A stretch of DNA of 64,000 bases from Denitratisoma sp. (GTDB taxonomy: Bacteria; Pseudomonadota; Gammaproteobacteria; Burkholderiales; Rhodocyclaceae): positions 805,548 through 869,547 of the forward strand of contig JAVSMO010000001.1 of NCBI GenBank assembly GCA_032027165.1. The letters run 5' to 3'. Each line of letters starts with the position of its first letter. Position 1 is the first letter of the stretch. A program made the position numbers and the translations under genes. The notes below the pieces were generated by a model. That model did not search any database, was not told the origin of the DNA, and saw nothing but the letters and a program-made list of their open reading frames with translations. This document shows, piece after piece, positions 38,384 through 46,823 of this stretch.

Positions 38384-40465
38384 GTGAGCAACCCATCAAC
38401 ATCCATTGCGGCGGAGCTGTTCCGCAAGGCCGCGGCGCAGGGCCGCGGCAACCTGGACGCCGCCGAAGTGAAGACGCTCCTCGGCAGCCTCGGCCTGGCC
38501 CTCGATGCCGCCGCGCCGGCCGGTGCGGTCGATATCCGCATCAGCCTGAACAACACGCGCGAGTTCGGCATGGTCCTCAGCGCCGGCCTGGGCGGGCTGG
38601 AGGCCGAGCTCGACGAGGGCAATTTCCGCCGCGACCGCGCCTCCGTGTATGCCGCCGCGGCGCTGACCGACGCCGAGGACTTCCTCGACCTGTTCCGGCG
38701 CACCCTGGCGTACCAGAAACTCGCCGCCGTCGCGCGCCGTGCCGGCGCCGCCGCGCCGGACGCGGCGCTGAAGGCCTGCTTCGCGCAGCTGCTGGCGCTG
38801 GCGAAGGCCTTCGCGCCGGGCAATCCCGATGCGCCCTTCGTGCTGCAATCGCTCGAACTGAATCCGCTCCAGGTCGCCGCCGGCATCGTCGCGCGCGCCG
38901 CGGAATGCGCCTTCGGCGCGCCGCAGCCCGGCCGCCTGCCGCGCCCGGTCGAGAAGATCGACAAGCTGATCCATCCGAAGCGCATCGGCGTCATCGGCGT
39001 CTCCGGCACCAGCATGAACTTCGGCCGCATCATCCTGCGCAACCTGATGGGCAGCGGCTATCCGAAGGAGCAACTGCTGGTCCTCAAGCCGGGCGAGGCC
39101 GAGATCGACGGCGTGAAATGCGTCGAGGGCCTCAAGGCGCTGGACGGCAAGCTGGACCTGCTCATCGTCGCGGTGGCCGCCAGCGCGGTGTACGAGCTGG
39201 TCGACGAGATCATCGAGTCGGATGCGGTGGAGGCGGTGATGCTCATCCCCGGCAGCCTGGGCGAAACCAGGAAGAGCCGCGAGCCGGCCGCCGCCCTGGC
39301 GGCGCGCATCAATGCCGCCCACGGCAAGCCCGGCGGCGGCCCGATCTTCCTTGGCGCCAACTGCCTCGGCGTGGTCTCGCATCCCGGCGCCTACGACTCC
39401 TGGTTCATCCCGCTCGAACGCCTGCCGAAGCCGAAGAAAAAGCCGGTGCGCGACTCGGTGATGCTCTCGCAGAGCGGCGCCTTCATGATCACGCGCCTGT
39501 CGCAGAATCCCTGGCTGGACCCGGCCTACATGCTGGCGCTGGGCAACCAGACCGACCTCACCCACGGCGACATGCTCGGCTATTTCGCCGAACTGCCCGG
39601 CATCGAAACCCTTGGCATCTACATCGAGGGCTTCAAGGACCTCGACGGCCTGCAGTTCGCGAAAGCGGTGAGGAAGGCCGTGCTCAACGGCAAGCAGATC
39701 GTCGTCTACAAGTCCGGCAAGACGGCGCCGGGACAGGGCGGCGTGATGGGCCACACCGCGTCCATCGCCGGCGGGCTGACGCTGTTCGAATCGGTGGTGC
39801 GCCACGCCGGCGCCATCGTCGCCGAGGACTTCAACACCTTCGACGACCTCTTCTACATCGCCGGCGCGCTGCAGCACAAGAAGATCGGCGGCCGCCGCAT
39901 CGGTGCCATCAGCGGTGCCGGCTTCGAGGCGGTCGGCATGGCCGACAGCATCGAGTCCGACAGCTTCGCCCTGGAGATGGGCGCGCTGGAGGACGCCACG
40001 GTGAAGAAGATCGAGGAGATCCTCGTCGCCAAGAAGCTCGACCAGCTGGTCGAGGTGAGGAACCCGCTCGACATCAACCCGGGCGCCGACGACGAGGCGC
40101 ACCTGCAGATCAGCGAGGCATTCCTGCAGGACCCGAACATCGACGCGGTGGTGGTCGGCCTCGACCCGACCGCGCCGGCGGTGTGCGCCCTGGAGGAAAG
40201 CAAGCTGCGCCCCGGCCACGACATCGCCAGCCCGAAGAGCACCGTCAACCTGATGCCGGCGCTGGTCGAGCGCAACGACAAGCCGGTGATCGGCATCGTC
40301 GACGGCGGCAAGCTCTACGACGCCATGACGGCCGGCCTGATGGACCGCGGCGTCTGCGTCTTCCGCAACTGCGCCCGCGGCACCAGGGCGCTGGTGCGCT
40401 ATGTCGAAGCGCGCCTCAACGCCGAATCACTGCAACGCCGCCGTCCCGGCGGGACTGACTTTTAA
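38384..40465 (+). CDS. NDP-forming acyl-CoA synthetase (ACD/ACS family, permuted domain order)
   Basis: 693 residues. The first ~190 resemble a degenerate ATP-grasp/lid domain, followed by a CoA-binding Rossmann domain (RIGVIGVSGTSMNFGRIILRN, ~205-225) and ligase-CoA domains with VMLSQSGAFMITRLSQN and GVMGHTASIAGGLTLFES, whose His is the expected phosphohistidine. Family members interconvert acyl-CoA + NDP + Pi with acid + CoA + NTP. With iorAB nearby it could recover ATP from arylacetyl-CoA, as archaeal ACD does, or activate aromatic acids; this is inference. GTG start. The last residues (RRRPGGTDF) and stop are encoded by an interspersed repeat. Confidence 0.82.
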   Translation: MSNPSTSIAAELFRKAAAQGRGNLDAAEVKTLLGSLGLALDAAAPAGAVDIRISLNNTREFGMVLSAGLGGLEAELDEGNFRRDRASVYAAAALTDAEDFLDLFRRTLAYQKLAAVARRAGAAAPDAALKACFAQLLALAKAFAPGNPDAPFVLQSLELNPLQVAAGIVARAAECAFGAPQPGRLPRPVEKIDKLIHPKRIGVIGVSGTSMNFGRIILRNLMGSGYPKEQLLVLKPGEAEIDGVKCVEGLKALDGKLDLLIVAVAASAVYELVDEIIESDAVEAVMLIPGSLGETRKSREPAAALAARINAAHGKPGGGPIFLGANCLGVVSHPGAYDSWFIPLERLPKPKKKPVRDSVMLSQSGAFMITRLSQNPWLDPAYMLALGNQTDLTHGDMLGYFAELPGIETLGIYIEGFKDLDGLQFAKAVRKAVLNGKQIVVYKSGKTAPGQGGVMGHTASIAGGLTLFESVVRHAGAIVAEDFNTFDDLFYIAGALQHKKIGGRRIGAISGAGFEAVGMADSIESDSFALEMGALEDATVKKIEEILVAKKLDQLVEVRNPLDINPGADDEAHLQISEAFLQDPNIDAVVVGLDPTAPAVCALEESKLRPGHDIASPKSTVNLMPALVERNDKPVIGIVDGGKLYDAMTAGLMDRGVCVFRNCARGTRALVRYVEARLNAESLQRRRPGGTDF
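40439..40462 (-). repeat. Interspersed repeat copy 7 (end of the acyl-CoA synthetase gene, antisense)
   Basis: AAAGTCAGTC-CCGCCGGG-ACGGCG on the minus strand; perfect consensus. On the plus strand it encodes the C-terminal RPGGTDF just before the TAA. Confidence 0.85.
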
Positions 40466-40479
40466 CCGAGGAAATCCAT

Positions 40480-40887
40480 ATGAGCGAAACGCTGAAACCC
40501 GGACTCACCGCCACCGTCCGCATCACCGTCGACACGCCCCGCACCATCGGCTTCATGGGCGAGGACCTGCGCGTGTATTCCACGCCGAGCCTGCTCTACG
40601 ACGTCGAGGTGGCCTGCCGCGAGCTGATCCTGCCGCACGTCGGCGAGGGCAAGGACTCCGTCGGCACCCGCGTCGAGTTCGACCACGTCGGCGCCACGCT
40701 GCTCGGCATGTGGGTGGAGATCACCGTCACGCTGACGGAAGTGAACGGCCCGGCCGTCACCTTCGAGTTTTCCGCGCGCGACGCGGTGGAAGAGGTGGCG
40801 CGCGGCAAGCACAGCCGCTTCGTCGTCGGCCTGGAGAAGACTGCGCAGCGCCTGAAGGCCAAGCAGGCGAAGGCCGCCGGCGCCTGA
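40480..40887 (+). CDS. FlK-like hotdog thioesterase
   Basis: 135-residue hotdog protein of the fluoroacetyl-CoA thioesterase-like group: FMGEDLRVYSTPSLLYDVEVACRELI carries the Thr and Glu positions, and GTRVEFDHVGATLLG the His region of the FlK triad. It starts 14 bases after the acyl-CoA synthetase, so both act on the same pool of CoA esters. An aryl- or arylacetyl-CoA proofreading role is plausible; no fluoroacetate link is implied. Confidence 0.85.
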   Translation: MSETLKPGLTATVRITVDTPRTIGFMGEDLRVYSTPSLLYDVEVACRELILPHVGEGKDSVGTRVEFDHVGATLLGMWVEITVTLTEVNGPAVTFEFSARDAVEEVARGKHSRFVVGLEKTAQRLKAKQAKAAGA

Positions 40888-40906
40888 GGCGCCAGGGGCG
40901 GGCGGC

Positions 40907-42214
40907 CTACTTCGGCCGCTTGTCCACCACCCGCCGCGCCTTGCCGACCGAGCGCTCGATGCTCGCGGCCGGCACCACGCGTACGCGGGCGGAAATCCCG
41001 ATGTAGGACTTGATGTGGTGCTGCAGCCCGGCGGCGGCCTGCCGCCGGGCGTCCTCGCCCGCCGCCTCGGCCTGCATTTCCACCTGCACCTCGATCTCGT
41101 CCAGGTGCTGCGGCCGCGTCACCTCGATGACGTAGTGCGGGGCGAGGGCGGGGCTCTTCAGGATCAGTTCCTCGATCTGGCTCGGGAAGACGTTTACGCC
41201 GCGGATGATCAGCATGTCGTCCGAGCGGCCGGCCAGCTTGTCCAGCCGCCGCATCGTCCGCGCCGTGCCGGGCAGGAGCCGGGTCAGGTCGCGCGTGCGG
41301 TAGCGGATCATCGGCAGCGCTTCCTTGGTGAGCGAGGTGATGACCAGCTCGCCGAATTCACCATCGGGCAGCACCTCGCCCGTCGCCGGGTCGATGATCT
41401 CGGGGTAGAAGTGGTCCTCCCAGATCGTCAGGCCGTCCTTCGTCTCCAGGCACTCCATCGCCACGCCCGGGCCGATGATCTCCGACAGGCCGTAGCACTC
41501 GACGACGTCCAGGTTCAGGCGCGCCTCGATGGCGGTGCGCATCTCGCGCGTGCACGGCTCGCCGCCGGCCAGCGCCAGCTTCAGGCTGGTCGCGGCGGGG
41601 TCGATGCCCTGCTCGGCGAAGCCGTCGGCCAGGGTCAGCAGGTAGGAGGGCGTGCAGCAGACGATCCTCGGCTTGAAGTCGGCGATCAACTGCACCTGCT
41701 TCTCGGTCTGGCCGCCCGACATCGGGATGACGGTGCAGCCGAGGCGCTCGGCGCCGTAATGGAAGCCCAGCCCGCCGGTGAACAGGCCGTAGCCGTAGGT
41801 GTTGTGCAGCAGGTCGCCCGGCCGGCCGCCGGCGGCGAAGATCGAGCGCGCCATGACGTTCGCCCACAGGTCGAGGTCGGCCCGGGTATACCCGACGACC
41901 GTCGGCCTGCCGGTGGTGCCGCTCGAGGCGTGCAGGCGGGCGATCCGCTCGCGCGGCACGGCGAACAGGCCGAAGGGATAGGCCTCGCGCAGGTCCTGCT
42001 TGGTGGCGAACGGGAATTTCGCCAGGTCGGACAGGGATTTCAGGTCGTCCGGATGCGCCCCGGCGCGCTCGAACTTGCGGCGGAGGGGCGCCACGTTCCG
42101 CCAGGCGTGCGCCAGAGACCACTTCAGGCGTTCCAGTTGCAGGGCGGCGAGTTCCCCGCGGCTGGCCGCCTCGATCGCCTCCCAGGTTTCCTGCGGTGCT
42201 TCTTTGTTTCCCAT
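40907..42214 (-). CDS. padJ: Phenylacetate--CoA ligase (AMP-forming)
   Basis: 435-residue adenylate-forming ligase of the PaaK type. ARLHASSGTTGRPTVVGYT is the phosphate-binding loop, then YGYGLFTGGLGFHYGAERLGCTVIP, VECYGLSEIIGPG, YRTRDLTRLLPG and DDMLIIRGVNVFPSQIEE near the C-terminal domain. It activates phenylacetate to phenylacetyl-CoA, the substrate of PadBCD. It is divergent from padB, sharing the 42.2-42.4 kb promoter region. The ATG at 42214 (MGNKEAPQ) is used; a TTG two codons upstream is also possible. Confidence 0.93.
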   Translation of the reverse strand: MGNKEAPQETWEAIEAASRGELAALQLERLKWSLAHAWRNVAPLRRKFERAGAHPDDLKSLSDLAKFPFATKQDLREAYPFGLFAVPRERIARLHASSGTTGRPTVVGYTRADLDLWANVMARSIFAAGGRPGDLLHNTYGYGLFTGGLGFHYGAERLGCTVIPMSGGQTEKQVQLIADFKPRIVCCTPSYLLTLADGFAEQGIDPAATSLKLALAGGEPCTREMRTAIEARLNLDVVECYGLSEIIGPGVAMECLETKDGLTIWEDHFYPEIIDPATGEVLPDGEFGELVITSLTKEALPMIRYRTRDLTRLLPGTARTMRRLDKLAGRSDDMLIIRGVNVFPSQIEELILKSPALAPHYVIEVTRPQHLDEIEVQVEMQAEAAGEDARRQAAAGLQHHIKSYIGISARVRVVPAASIERSVGKARRVVDKRPK

Positions 42215-42267
42215 TTTCAACAGTTTACCCCAGGCCGCCGGGGCTTCGCGGCCATTCGGGCGGGGGT

Positions 42268-42281
42268 TTGATCCACGTCAA
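42268..42281. promoter_or_regulatory. FNR/ANR-type box in the padJ-padB divergent promoter region
   Basis: TTGAT-CCAC-GTCAA, differing from the box at 33766 by one base in the spacer and sharing its half-site mismatch. It lies 54 bases upstream of padJ and ahead of AT-rich sequence leading to padB. Spacing to a definite -10 box is unclear. Confidence 0.6.
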
Positions 42282-42327
42282 CCGAAGGACTGGCTCGTCT
42301 TCAAAAACGATACAAAAAAAATTAAAA

Positions 42328-42348
42328 ATGATCCATAATATGAATCAT
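42328..42348. promoter_or_regulatory. 21-bp palindromic operator candidate upstream of padB
   Basis: ATGAT-C-CATA-A-TATG-A-ATCAT reads as two complementary 10-base arms with one mismatched pair at each side (ATGAT and CATA match exactly). It sits in an AT-rich pocket about 60 bases before the padB SD and overlaps a CATAAT -10-like hexamer, the typical placement for a repressor operator. Confidence 0.55.
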
Positions 42349-42407
42349 CAAAAAGAGCATCCCGCGGCGACCGGCATTGAGGCGGCGGCCGCGCCAAGGA
42401 GGAGTCG

Positions 42408-42473
42408 ATGAAAAGCATTCTTCACGCCGTGGCCATGACATGGCGTATCACGATGCCCGGACGGGCCGCCTGA
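42408..42473 (+). CDS. Possible 21-codon leader ORF in front of padB
   Basis: The best Shine-Dalgarno in the region (AAGGAGGAG at 42396-42404) lies 3 bases before an ATG that opens a 21-residue frame (starts MKSILHAV, ends PGRAA) in a different frame from padB. Its TGA is 2 bases before the padB Met at 42476. It may be a translated leader coupled to padB, or padB may simply start at 42440/42476 with a poor RBS. No homology is recognised. Confidence 0.35.
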   Translation: MKSILHAVAMTWRITMPGRAA

Positions 42474-45199
42474 CCATGGCCGCCGCCAAGAACGTCAGGA
42501 AGGTGCCGCAGTACTGCTACCAGTGCGTGGCGGGCCCCGATCTCCTCACCGTCAAGGTCGAGGACGGTGTCGCCACCGAGGTCGAGCCGAACTTCTCCGC
42601 CTGCGACGTGCATCCCGGCGCCGGCAAGTGCTGCGTCAAGGCCTACGGCATCATCCAGAAGACCTACAACCCGAACCGGGTGCTGCAGCCGATGAAGCGC
42701 ACCAACCCGAAGAAGGGGCGCCACGAGGAACCCGGCTTCGTGCCGATCTCCTGGGACGAAGCCTTCGAACTCGTCGCCGGCAAACTCAACGAGGTCCGCG
42801 CCAAGGGGCTTATCGACGAGGTCGGCTACCCGCGCGTGGCGGCCAGCTTCGGCGGCGGCGGCACGCCGACCTACTACATGGGCACCTTCCCGGCCTTTCT
42901 CTCGGCCTGGGGCCCGGTGGACTTCAGCTTCGGCAGCGGCCAGGGCGTCAAGTGCTATCACTCCGAGCACCTCTACGGCGAGCTGTGGCACCGCGCCTTC
43001 ACCGTCTCGGCCGACACGCCGAGCTGCGAATACATGCTGTCCTTCGGCGCCAACTCGGAAGCCTCGGCCGGCGTCGCCGGCACCTGGCGCCACGGCGAGG
43101 CGCGCGCCCGCGGCATGAAGCGCGTGCAGCTCGAGCCGCACATTTCCGTCACCGGCGCCGCCTCGGCGGAATGGGTGCCGATCAAGCCGAAGACCGACCC
43201 GGCCTTCCTCTACGGCCTCATCCACGTCATGCTGCACGAGCAGCCGCGCACGCGCCTCGACGTCGATTTCCTCAAGCACCACACCGGCTCGCCCTACCTG
43301 GTCGGGCCGCACGGTTTCTACCTGCGCGATCCCGCCACGAAGAAGCCGCTGCTGTGGGACGCCAGGCGCAACGCCGCCGTGCCCTTCGACACGCCCGACA
43401 CCGATCCGGCGCTGGAAGGCAGCTTCACGCTGGATGCGCTGGAAGTCGGCGCCGACGGCGAGGAATGGCAGCACCGGGGCATCGCCGCCGAGACCGGCTT
43501 CGGCATGCTGGTCGCCCACATGAAGCCCTATACGCCGGAGTGGGCCGACAAGCTTTGCGACATCCGCCCCGGCACGGTGCGCCGCATCGCCAACGAATAC
43601 CTCGACCATGCCCGCATCGGCGAGACCATCGAGATCGAGGGCGTCACGCTGCCCTTCCGGCCGGTGGCCATCGCGCTGGGCAAGACCGTCACCAACGGCT
43701 GGGGCGGCTACGAATGCTGCTGGGCGCGCACCCTGATCGCCTGCCTCGTCGGCGGCCTGGAAGTGCCGGGCGGCACGCTCGGCACCACGGTGCGCCTGAA
43801 CCGGCCGGCCACCTCGCGCCAGGCCAGCGTCAAGAAGGGCGAGGACGGCTTCATGCATTTCCCCATGAACCCGACCGCCAAGGACACCTGGCGCAAGGAA
43901 CCGGCGGTGCGCAACGCGCACAGCACGCTGGTGCCGTTGTCCGCCAACTCGCCCTGGAGCACGGCGCTCGGCCCGACCCACCTCGCCTGGATGTTCCGCA
44001 AGCAGTCGCCGGAGAACTGGCCCAAGGTCACCGCGCCCGCCATCTGGTTCTGCTACCGCACCAATCCGTCGATCTCCTTCTGGGACACGCAGGCCATTGT
44101 CGAGCGCGTGGCGGAATTCCCCTTCATCGTCGCCTTCGCCTATACGCGCGACGAGACCAACCACATGGCCGACGTGCTGCTGCCCGAGTGCACCGACATC
44201 GAGAGCACCCAGCTCCTGCGCGTCGGCGGCACCAAGTTCATGGAGCAGTTCTGGGACCACGAGGGCTACGTGCTGCGCCAGCCCGCCGTCGCGCCGCAGG
44301 GGCAGACCCGGGACTTCACCGACATCGCCACCGAACTGGCCGAGCGCACCGGCCTGCTGAGCGAGTACAACGAGGCCATCAACCGCGGCGCCGCCGGCGT
44401 GGTGCTCTCCAACCACACCTGGGACTTCAAGCTCGATCCGAAGAAGAAGCACGACGCCGCCACCATCTGGGATCACGCCTGCCGCGCCGCCAGCGCCGAG
44501 CTGACCGACGGCAGGGAGACGGACGGCCTCGACTGGTACAAGGAGAAGGGACTGCGCACGCGGCCCATCTCGCGCCTGACCTGGTATCTCTTCCCCGAGC
44601 TGAAGAAACAGGGCATCCGCTTCGAGCTGCCCTACCAGGAGCAGCTCCTGCGCATCGGCATCCAGCTCGGCCGCCGCCTGCACGAGAACGGCATCGAATG
44701 GTGGGACACGCAGCTCACCGAGTACCAGGCGCTGCCCCCGATCAAGGATTTCCCGGGCGTCTGGGAGAAGGACACCGCCGCGCACGGCAACCTCGCCGAT
44801 TACCCCTTCTGGCTGATCACCTCGCGCAGCATGCAGTACGCCTGGGGCAGCAACGTCGGCATCCAGCTGATGGACGAGGTCGGCGGCAACCTGCGCGGCC
44901 ACGGCGGCGTCGTCATCAACACGCAGCGCGCGCAGGAGCTGGGCATCGCCGAGGGCGACATGGTCGAAGTGACCTCCTACCTCAAGTCGACCAAGGGCCC
45001 GGCCATCCTGCGCCAGGGCATCCGCCCCGACACGCTGCTGATGATCGGCCAGTTCGACCACTGGGTGACGCCCTACGCCAAGGACATGAAGGCGCCGTCG
45101 ATGAACGGACTGACGCCGATGAACATCGCCCTCACCGACGCCACCGGCTCCGCCGCCGATCTGGTGCGGGTAGGCGTGAAGAAACTGGAGGCTGCGTAA
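42440..45199 (+). CDS. padB: Phenylacetyl-CoA:acceptor oxidoreductase, molybdopterin catalytic subunit
   Basis: Oxidises phenylacetyl-CoA to phenylglyoxylate under anaerobic conditions. About 919 residues of the DMSO-reductase-type molybdopterin family: the N-terminal [4Fe-4S] region YCYQCVAGPDLLTVKVEDG...HPGAGKCCVKAYG, bis-MGD segments (SFGGGGTPTYYMG, FSFGSGQGVKCYHSEHLYGE, CYRTNPSISFWDTQ, TRDETNHMADVLLPECTDIES) and C-terminal cofactor domain (WLITSRSMQYAWGSNVG). No twin-Arg signal is seen, consistent with a cytoplasmic-facing catalytic subunit. The start is uncertain: ATG at 42440 or 42476 (MAAAKNVRKVPQ). The stop overlaps padC. Confidence 0.92.
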   Translation: MAYHDARTGRLTMAAAKNVRKVPQYCYQCVAGPDLLTVKVEDGVATEVEPNFSACDVHPGAGKCCVKAYGIIQKTYNPNRVLQPMKRTNPKKGRHEEPGFVPISWDEAFELVAGKLNEVRAKGLIDEVGYPRVAASFGGGGTPTYYMGTFPAFLSAWGPVDFSFGSGQGVKCYHSEHLYGELWHRAFTVSADTPSCEYMLSFGANSEASAGVAGTWRHGEARARGMKRVQLEPHISVTGAASAEWVPIKPKTDPAFLYGLIHVMLHEQPRTRLDVDFLKHHTGSPYLVGPHGFYLRDPATKKPLLWDARRNAAVPFDTPDTDPALEGSFTLDALEVGADGEEWQHRGIAAETGFGMLVAHMKPYTPEWADKLCDIRPGTVRRIANEYLDHARIGETIEIEGVTLPFRPVAIALGKTVTNGWGGYECCWARTLIACLVGGLEVPGGTLGTTVRLNRPATSRQASVKKGEDGFMHFPMNPTAKDTWRKEPAVRNAHSTLVPLSANSPWSTALGPTHLAWMFRKQSPENWPKVTAPAIWFCYRTNPSISFWDTQAIVERVAEFPFIVAFAYTRDETNHMADVLLPECTDIESTQLLRVGGTKFMEQFWDHEGYVLRQPAVAPQGQTRDFTDIATELAERTGLLSEYNEAINRGAAGVVLSNHTWDFKLDPKKKHDAATIWDHACRAASAELTDGRETDGLDWYKEKGLRTRPISRLTWYLFPELKKQGIRFELPYQEQLLRIGIQLGRRLHENGIEWWDTQLTEYQALPPIKDFPGVWEKDTAAHGNLADYPFWLITSRSMQYAWGSNVGIQLMDEVGGNLRGHGGVVINTQRAQELGIAEGDMVEVTSYLKSTKGPAILRQGIRPDTLLMIGQFDHWVTPYAKDMKAPSMNGLTPMNIALTDATGSAADLVRVGVKKLEAA

Positions 45200-45846
45200 T
45201 GGCCCGCTACATCATGACCGTCGACCTGCGCCGCTGCATCGGCTGCCAGACCTGCACGGCCGCCTGCCGACACGCCAACGCCACGCCGCCCGGCGTGCAA
45301 TGGCGCAAGGTGCTCGACATCGAGAGCGGCGAGTTCCCCGACGTGCGCCGCAGCTTCGTGCCGGTCGGCTGCATGCACTGCGGCGATCCGCCCTGCATGC
45401 ACGTCTGCCCGTCGACCGCCACCTACCAGCGCGCCGACGGCCTGGTCGGCATCAATTACGAGCTGTGCATCGGCTGCGGCTACTGCGCCGTGGCCTGCCC
45501 CTACCAGGCGCGCTACATCGTGCACAAGCGCGAGTTCGCCTACGGCGATCGCCCGACCGAGCAGGAAGAGGCGCGCTTCGACCCGAATCGCATGTCGGTG
45601 GCGAACAAGTGCACCTTCTGCAGCGACCGCGTCGACCTGGCCAAGGAGAAGGGCCTCACCCCGGGCGTCGACCCGGAAGTGACGCCGGCCTGCGTGAACT
45701 CCTGCATCGCCGGCGTGCTGGCCTTCGGCGACCGCGAGGACCCGAACAGCAACGTCTCGCAGCTGCTCGCCGAGAACCAGTTCTTCCGCATGCACGAGGA
45801 GCTGGGCACCGACCCGGGCATGTACTACATCTTCGACACGAAATGA
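45199..45846 (+). CDS. padC: Phenylacetyl-CoA:acceptor oxidoreductase, iron-sulfur subunit
   Basis: 215-residue DmsB/NrfC-type electron-transfer subunit predicted to hold four [4Fe-4S] clusters: CIGCQTCTAACRHAN, CMHCGDPPCMHVCPS, CIGCGYCAVACPY, and CTFCSDRVDL plus CVNSCIAG. It links PadB to the membrane subunit. ATG overlaps the padB stop (TAATG). Confidence 0.93.
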   Translation: MARYIMTVDLRRCIGCQTCTAACRHANATPPGVQWRKVLDIESGEFPDVRRSFVPVGCMHCGDPPCMHVCPSTATYQRADGLVGINYELCIGCGYCAVACPYQARYIVHKREFAYGDRPTEQEEARFDPNRMSVANKCTFCSDRVDLAKEKGLTPGVDPEVTPACVNSCIAGVLAFGDREDPNSNVSQLLAENQFFRMHEELGTDPGMYYIFDTK

Positions 45847-45862
45847 CGAGGGCAGAGGCGAA

Positions 45863-46759
45863 ATGAGCGACATCAAGATCCCCCCCGGCCGCGTCACCCC
45901 CTGGCACCAGACCAACTGGGACTGGCGCGCCGCCGGCAACTTCATCGGCGGCGGCACGGGCACCGGCCTGCTGTTCTTCTCCACCCTGGCGGCGGGCAGC
46001 GCCGACAGCTACCGCATCATGGCCCTCATCGCGCTGGCCTTCATCGGCGGCGGCCTCACCTGCGTCTGGCTGGAGATCGGCAAGCCCTTCCGCGCCATCA
46101 ACGTCTTCTTCCATCCGCACACTTCGTGGATGACGCGCGAGGGCATGGTCGCGGTGCCGGTGTTTCTCTGCGGCCTCGCCGCAGCCTGGTTCGGCGGCGG
46201 CATTTTCGTCGGCATGGCGGCGCTGCTCGGCATCGTCTTCCTCTATTGCCAGGGACGCATCCTGCAGGCCTCGAAGGGCATTCCCGCCTGGCGCGAGCCG
46301 AAGATCGTGCCGCTGATCCTGTCCACCGGCTTCGTCGAGGGCGCCGGCCTGGCCGCCGTCCTTTCCGCCGTGCTGCCGGGCGAGGGTCCGCGCTGGCTGG
46401 CCGGCGTGCTGCTCGGCGCCCTGATCCTGCGCCGCATCGCCTGGACGATGTATTTCAAGGCGGTCGAACAGAGCGGGCTGCCGAAGAAGGCCATGGACGT
46501 GCTGCGGCCCTTCGGCGCGAAATTCGAGATGCTCGGCCAGCTGGCACCGGAGATCCTCATCGTCGCCGGCATCTTCTACGGCGCCGTGCTGCCCGGACTG
46601 ACTTTGGTCGCCGGCCTGGTCGCCGCGGCATCGGGCTGGTGGCTGAAGTACACCATCGTCGCGCGCGCGGCCTACAATCAGGGCTACGCATTGCCGGTCC
46701 TGCCCGTGCGCGGGCAGGGCGAAGTCAAGCCCGGCATCAAGCCGGGCTGGACCAAGTAA
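45863..46759 (+). CDS. padD: Phenylacetyl-CoA:acceptor oxidoreductase, membrane anchor subunit
   Basis: 298-residue polytopic protein of the DmsC/NrfD-like anchor type with about eight hydrophobic segments (e.g. LIALAFIGGGLTCVWLEIG, VAVPVFLCGLAAAWFGGG, GLTLVAGLVAAASGWWLKY). It would pass electrons from PadC to the quinone pool. Segment GAVLPGLTL is encoded across an antisense copy of the interspersed repeat (46582-46605). Sixteen bases after padC. Confidence 0.88.
   Translation: MSDIKIPPGRVTPWHQTNWDWRAAGNFIGGGTGTGLLFFSTLAAGSADSYRIMALIALAFIGGGLTCVWLEIGKPFRAINVFFHPHTSWMTREGMVAVPVFLCGLAAAWFGGGIFVGMAALLGIVFLYCQGRILQASKGIPAWREPKIVPLILSTGFVEGAGLAAVLSAVLPGEGPRWLAGVLLGALILRRIAWTMYFKAVEQSGLPKKAMDVLRPFGAKFEMLGQLAPEILIVAGIFYGAVLPGLTLVAGLVAAASGWWLKYTIVARAAYNQGYALPVLPVRGQGEVKPGIKPGWTK
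46582..46605 (-). repeat. Interspersed repeat copy 8 (in padD, antisense)
   Basis: AAAGTCAGTC-CGGGCAGC-ACGGCG on the minus strand; perfect consensus. The plus strand encodes AVLPGLT within a transmembrane region of PadD. Confidence 0.8.
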
Positions 46760-46823
46760 AACAGAGCCGGTTCGACCGGCCCCGATATTCCCCCGACAGA
46801 GATTCTCCAGGAGGAGAACGGGG

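Noticed and set aside
42422..45061. 879-codon antisense frame opposite padB
   Set aside because: Shadow of the strongly biased padB gene; no recognisable domain.
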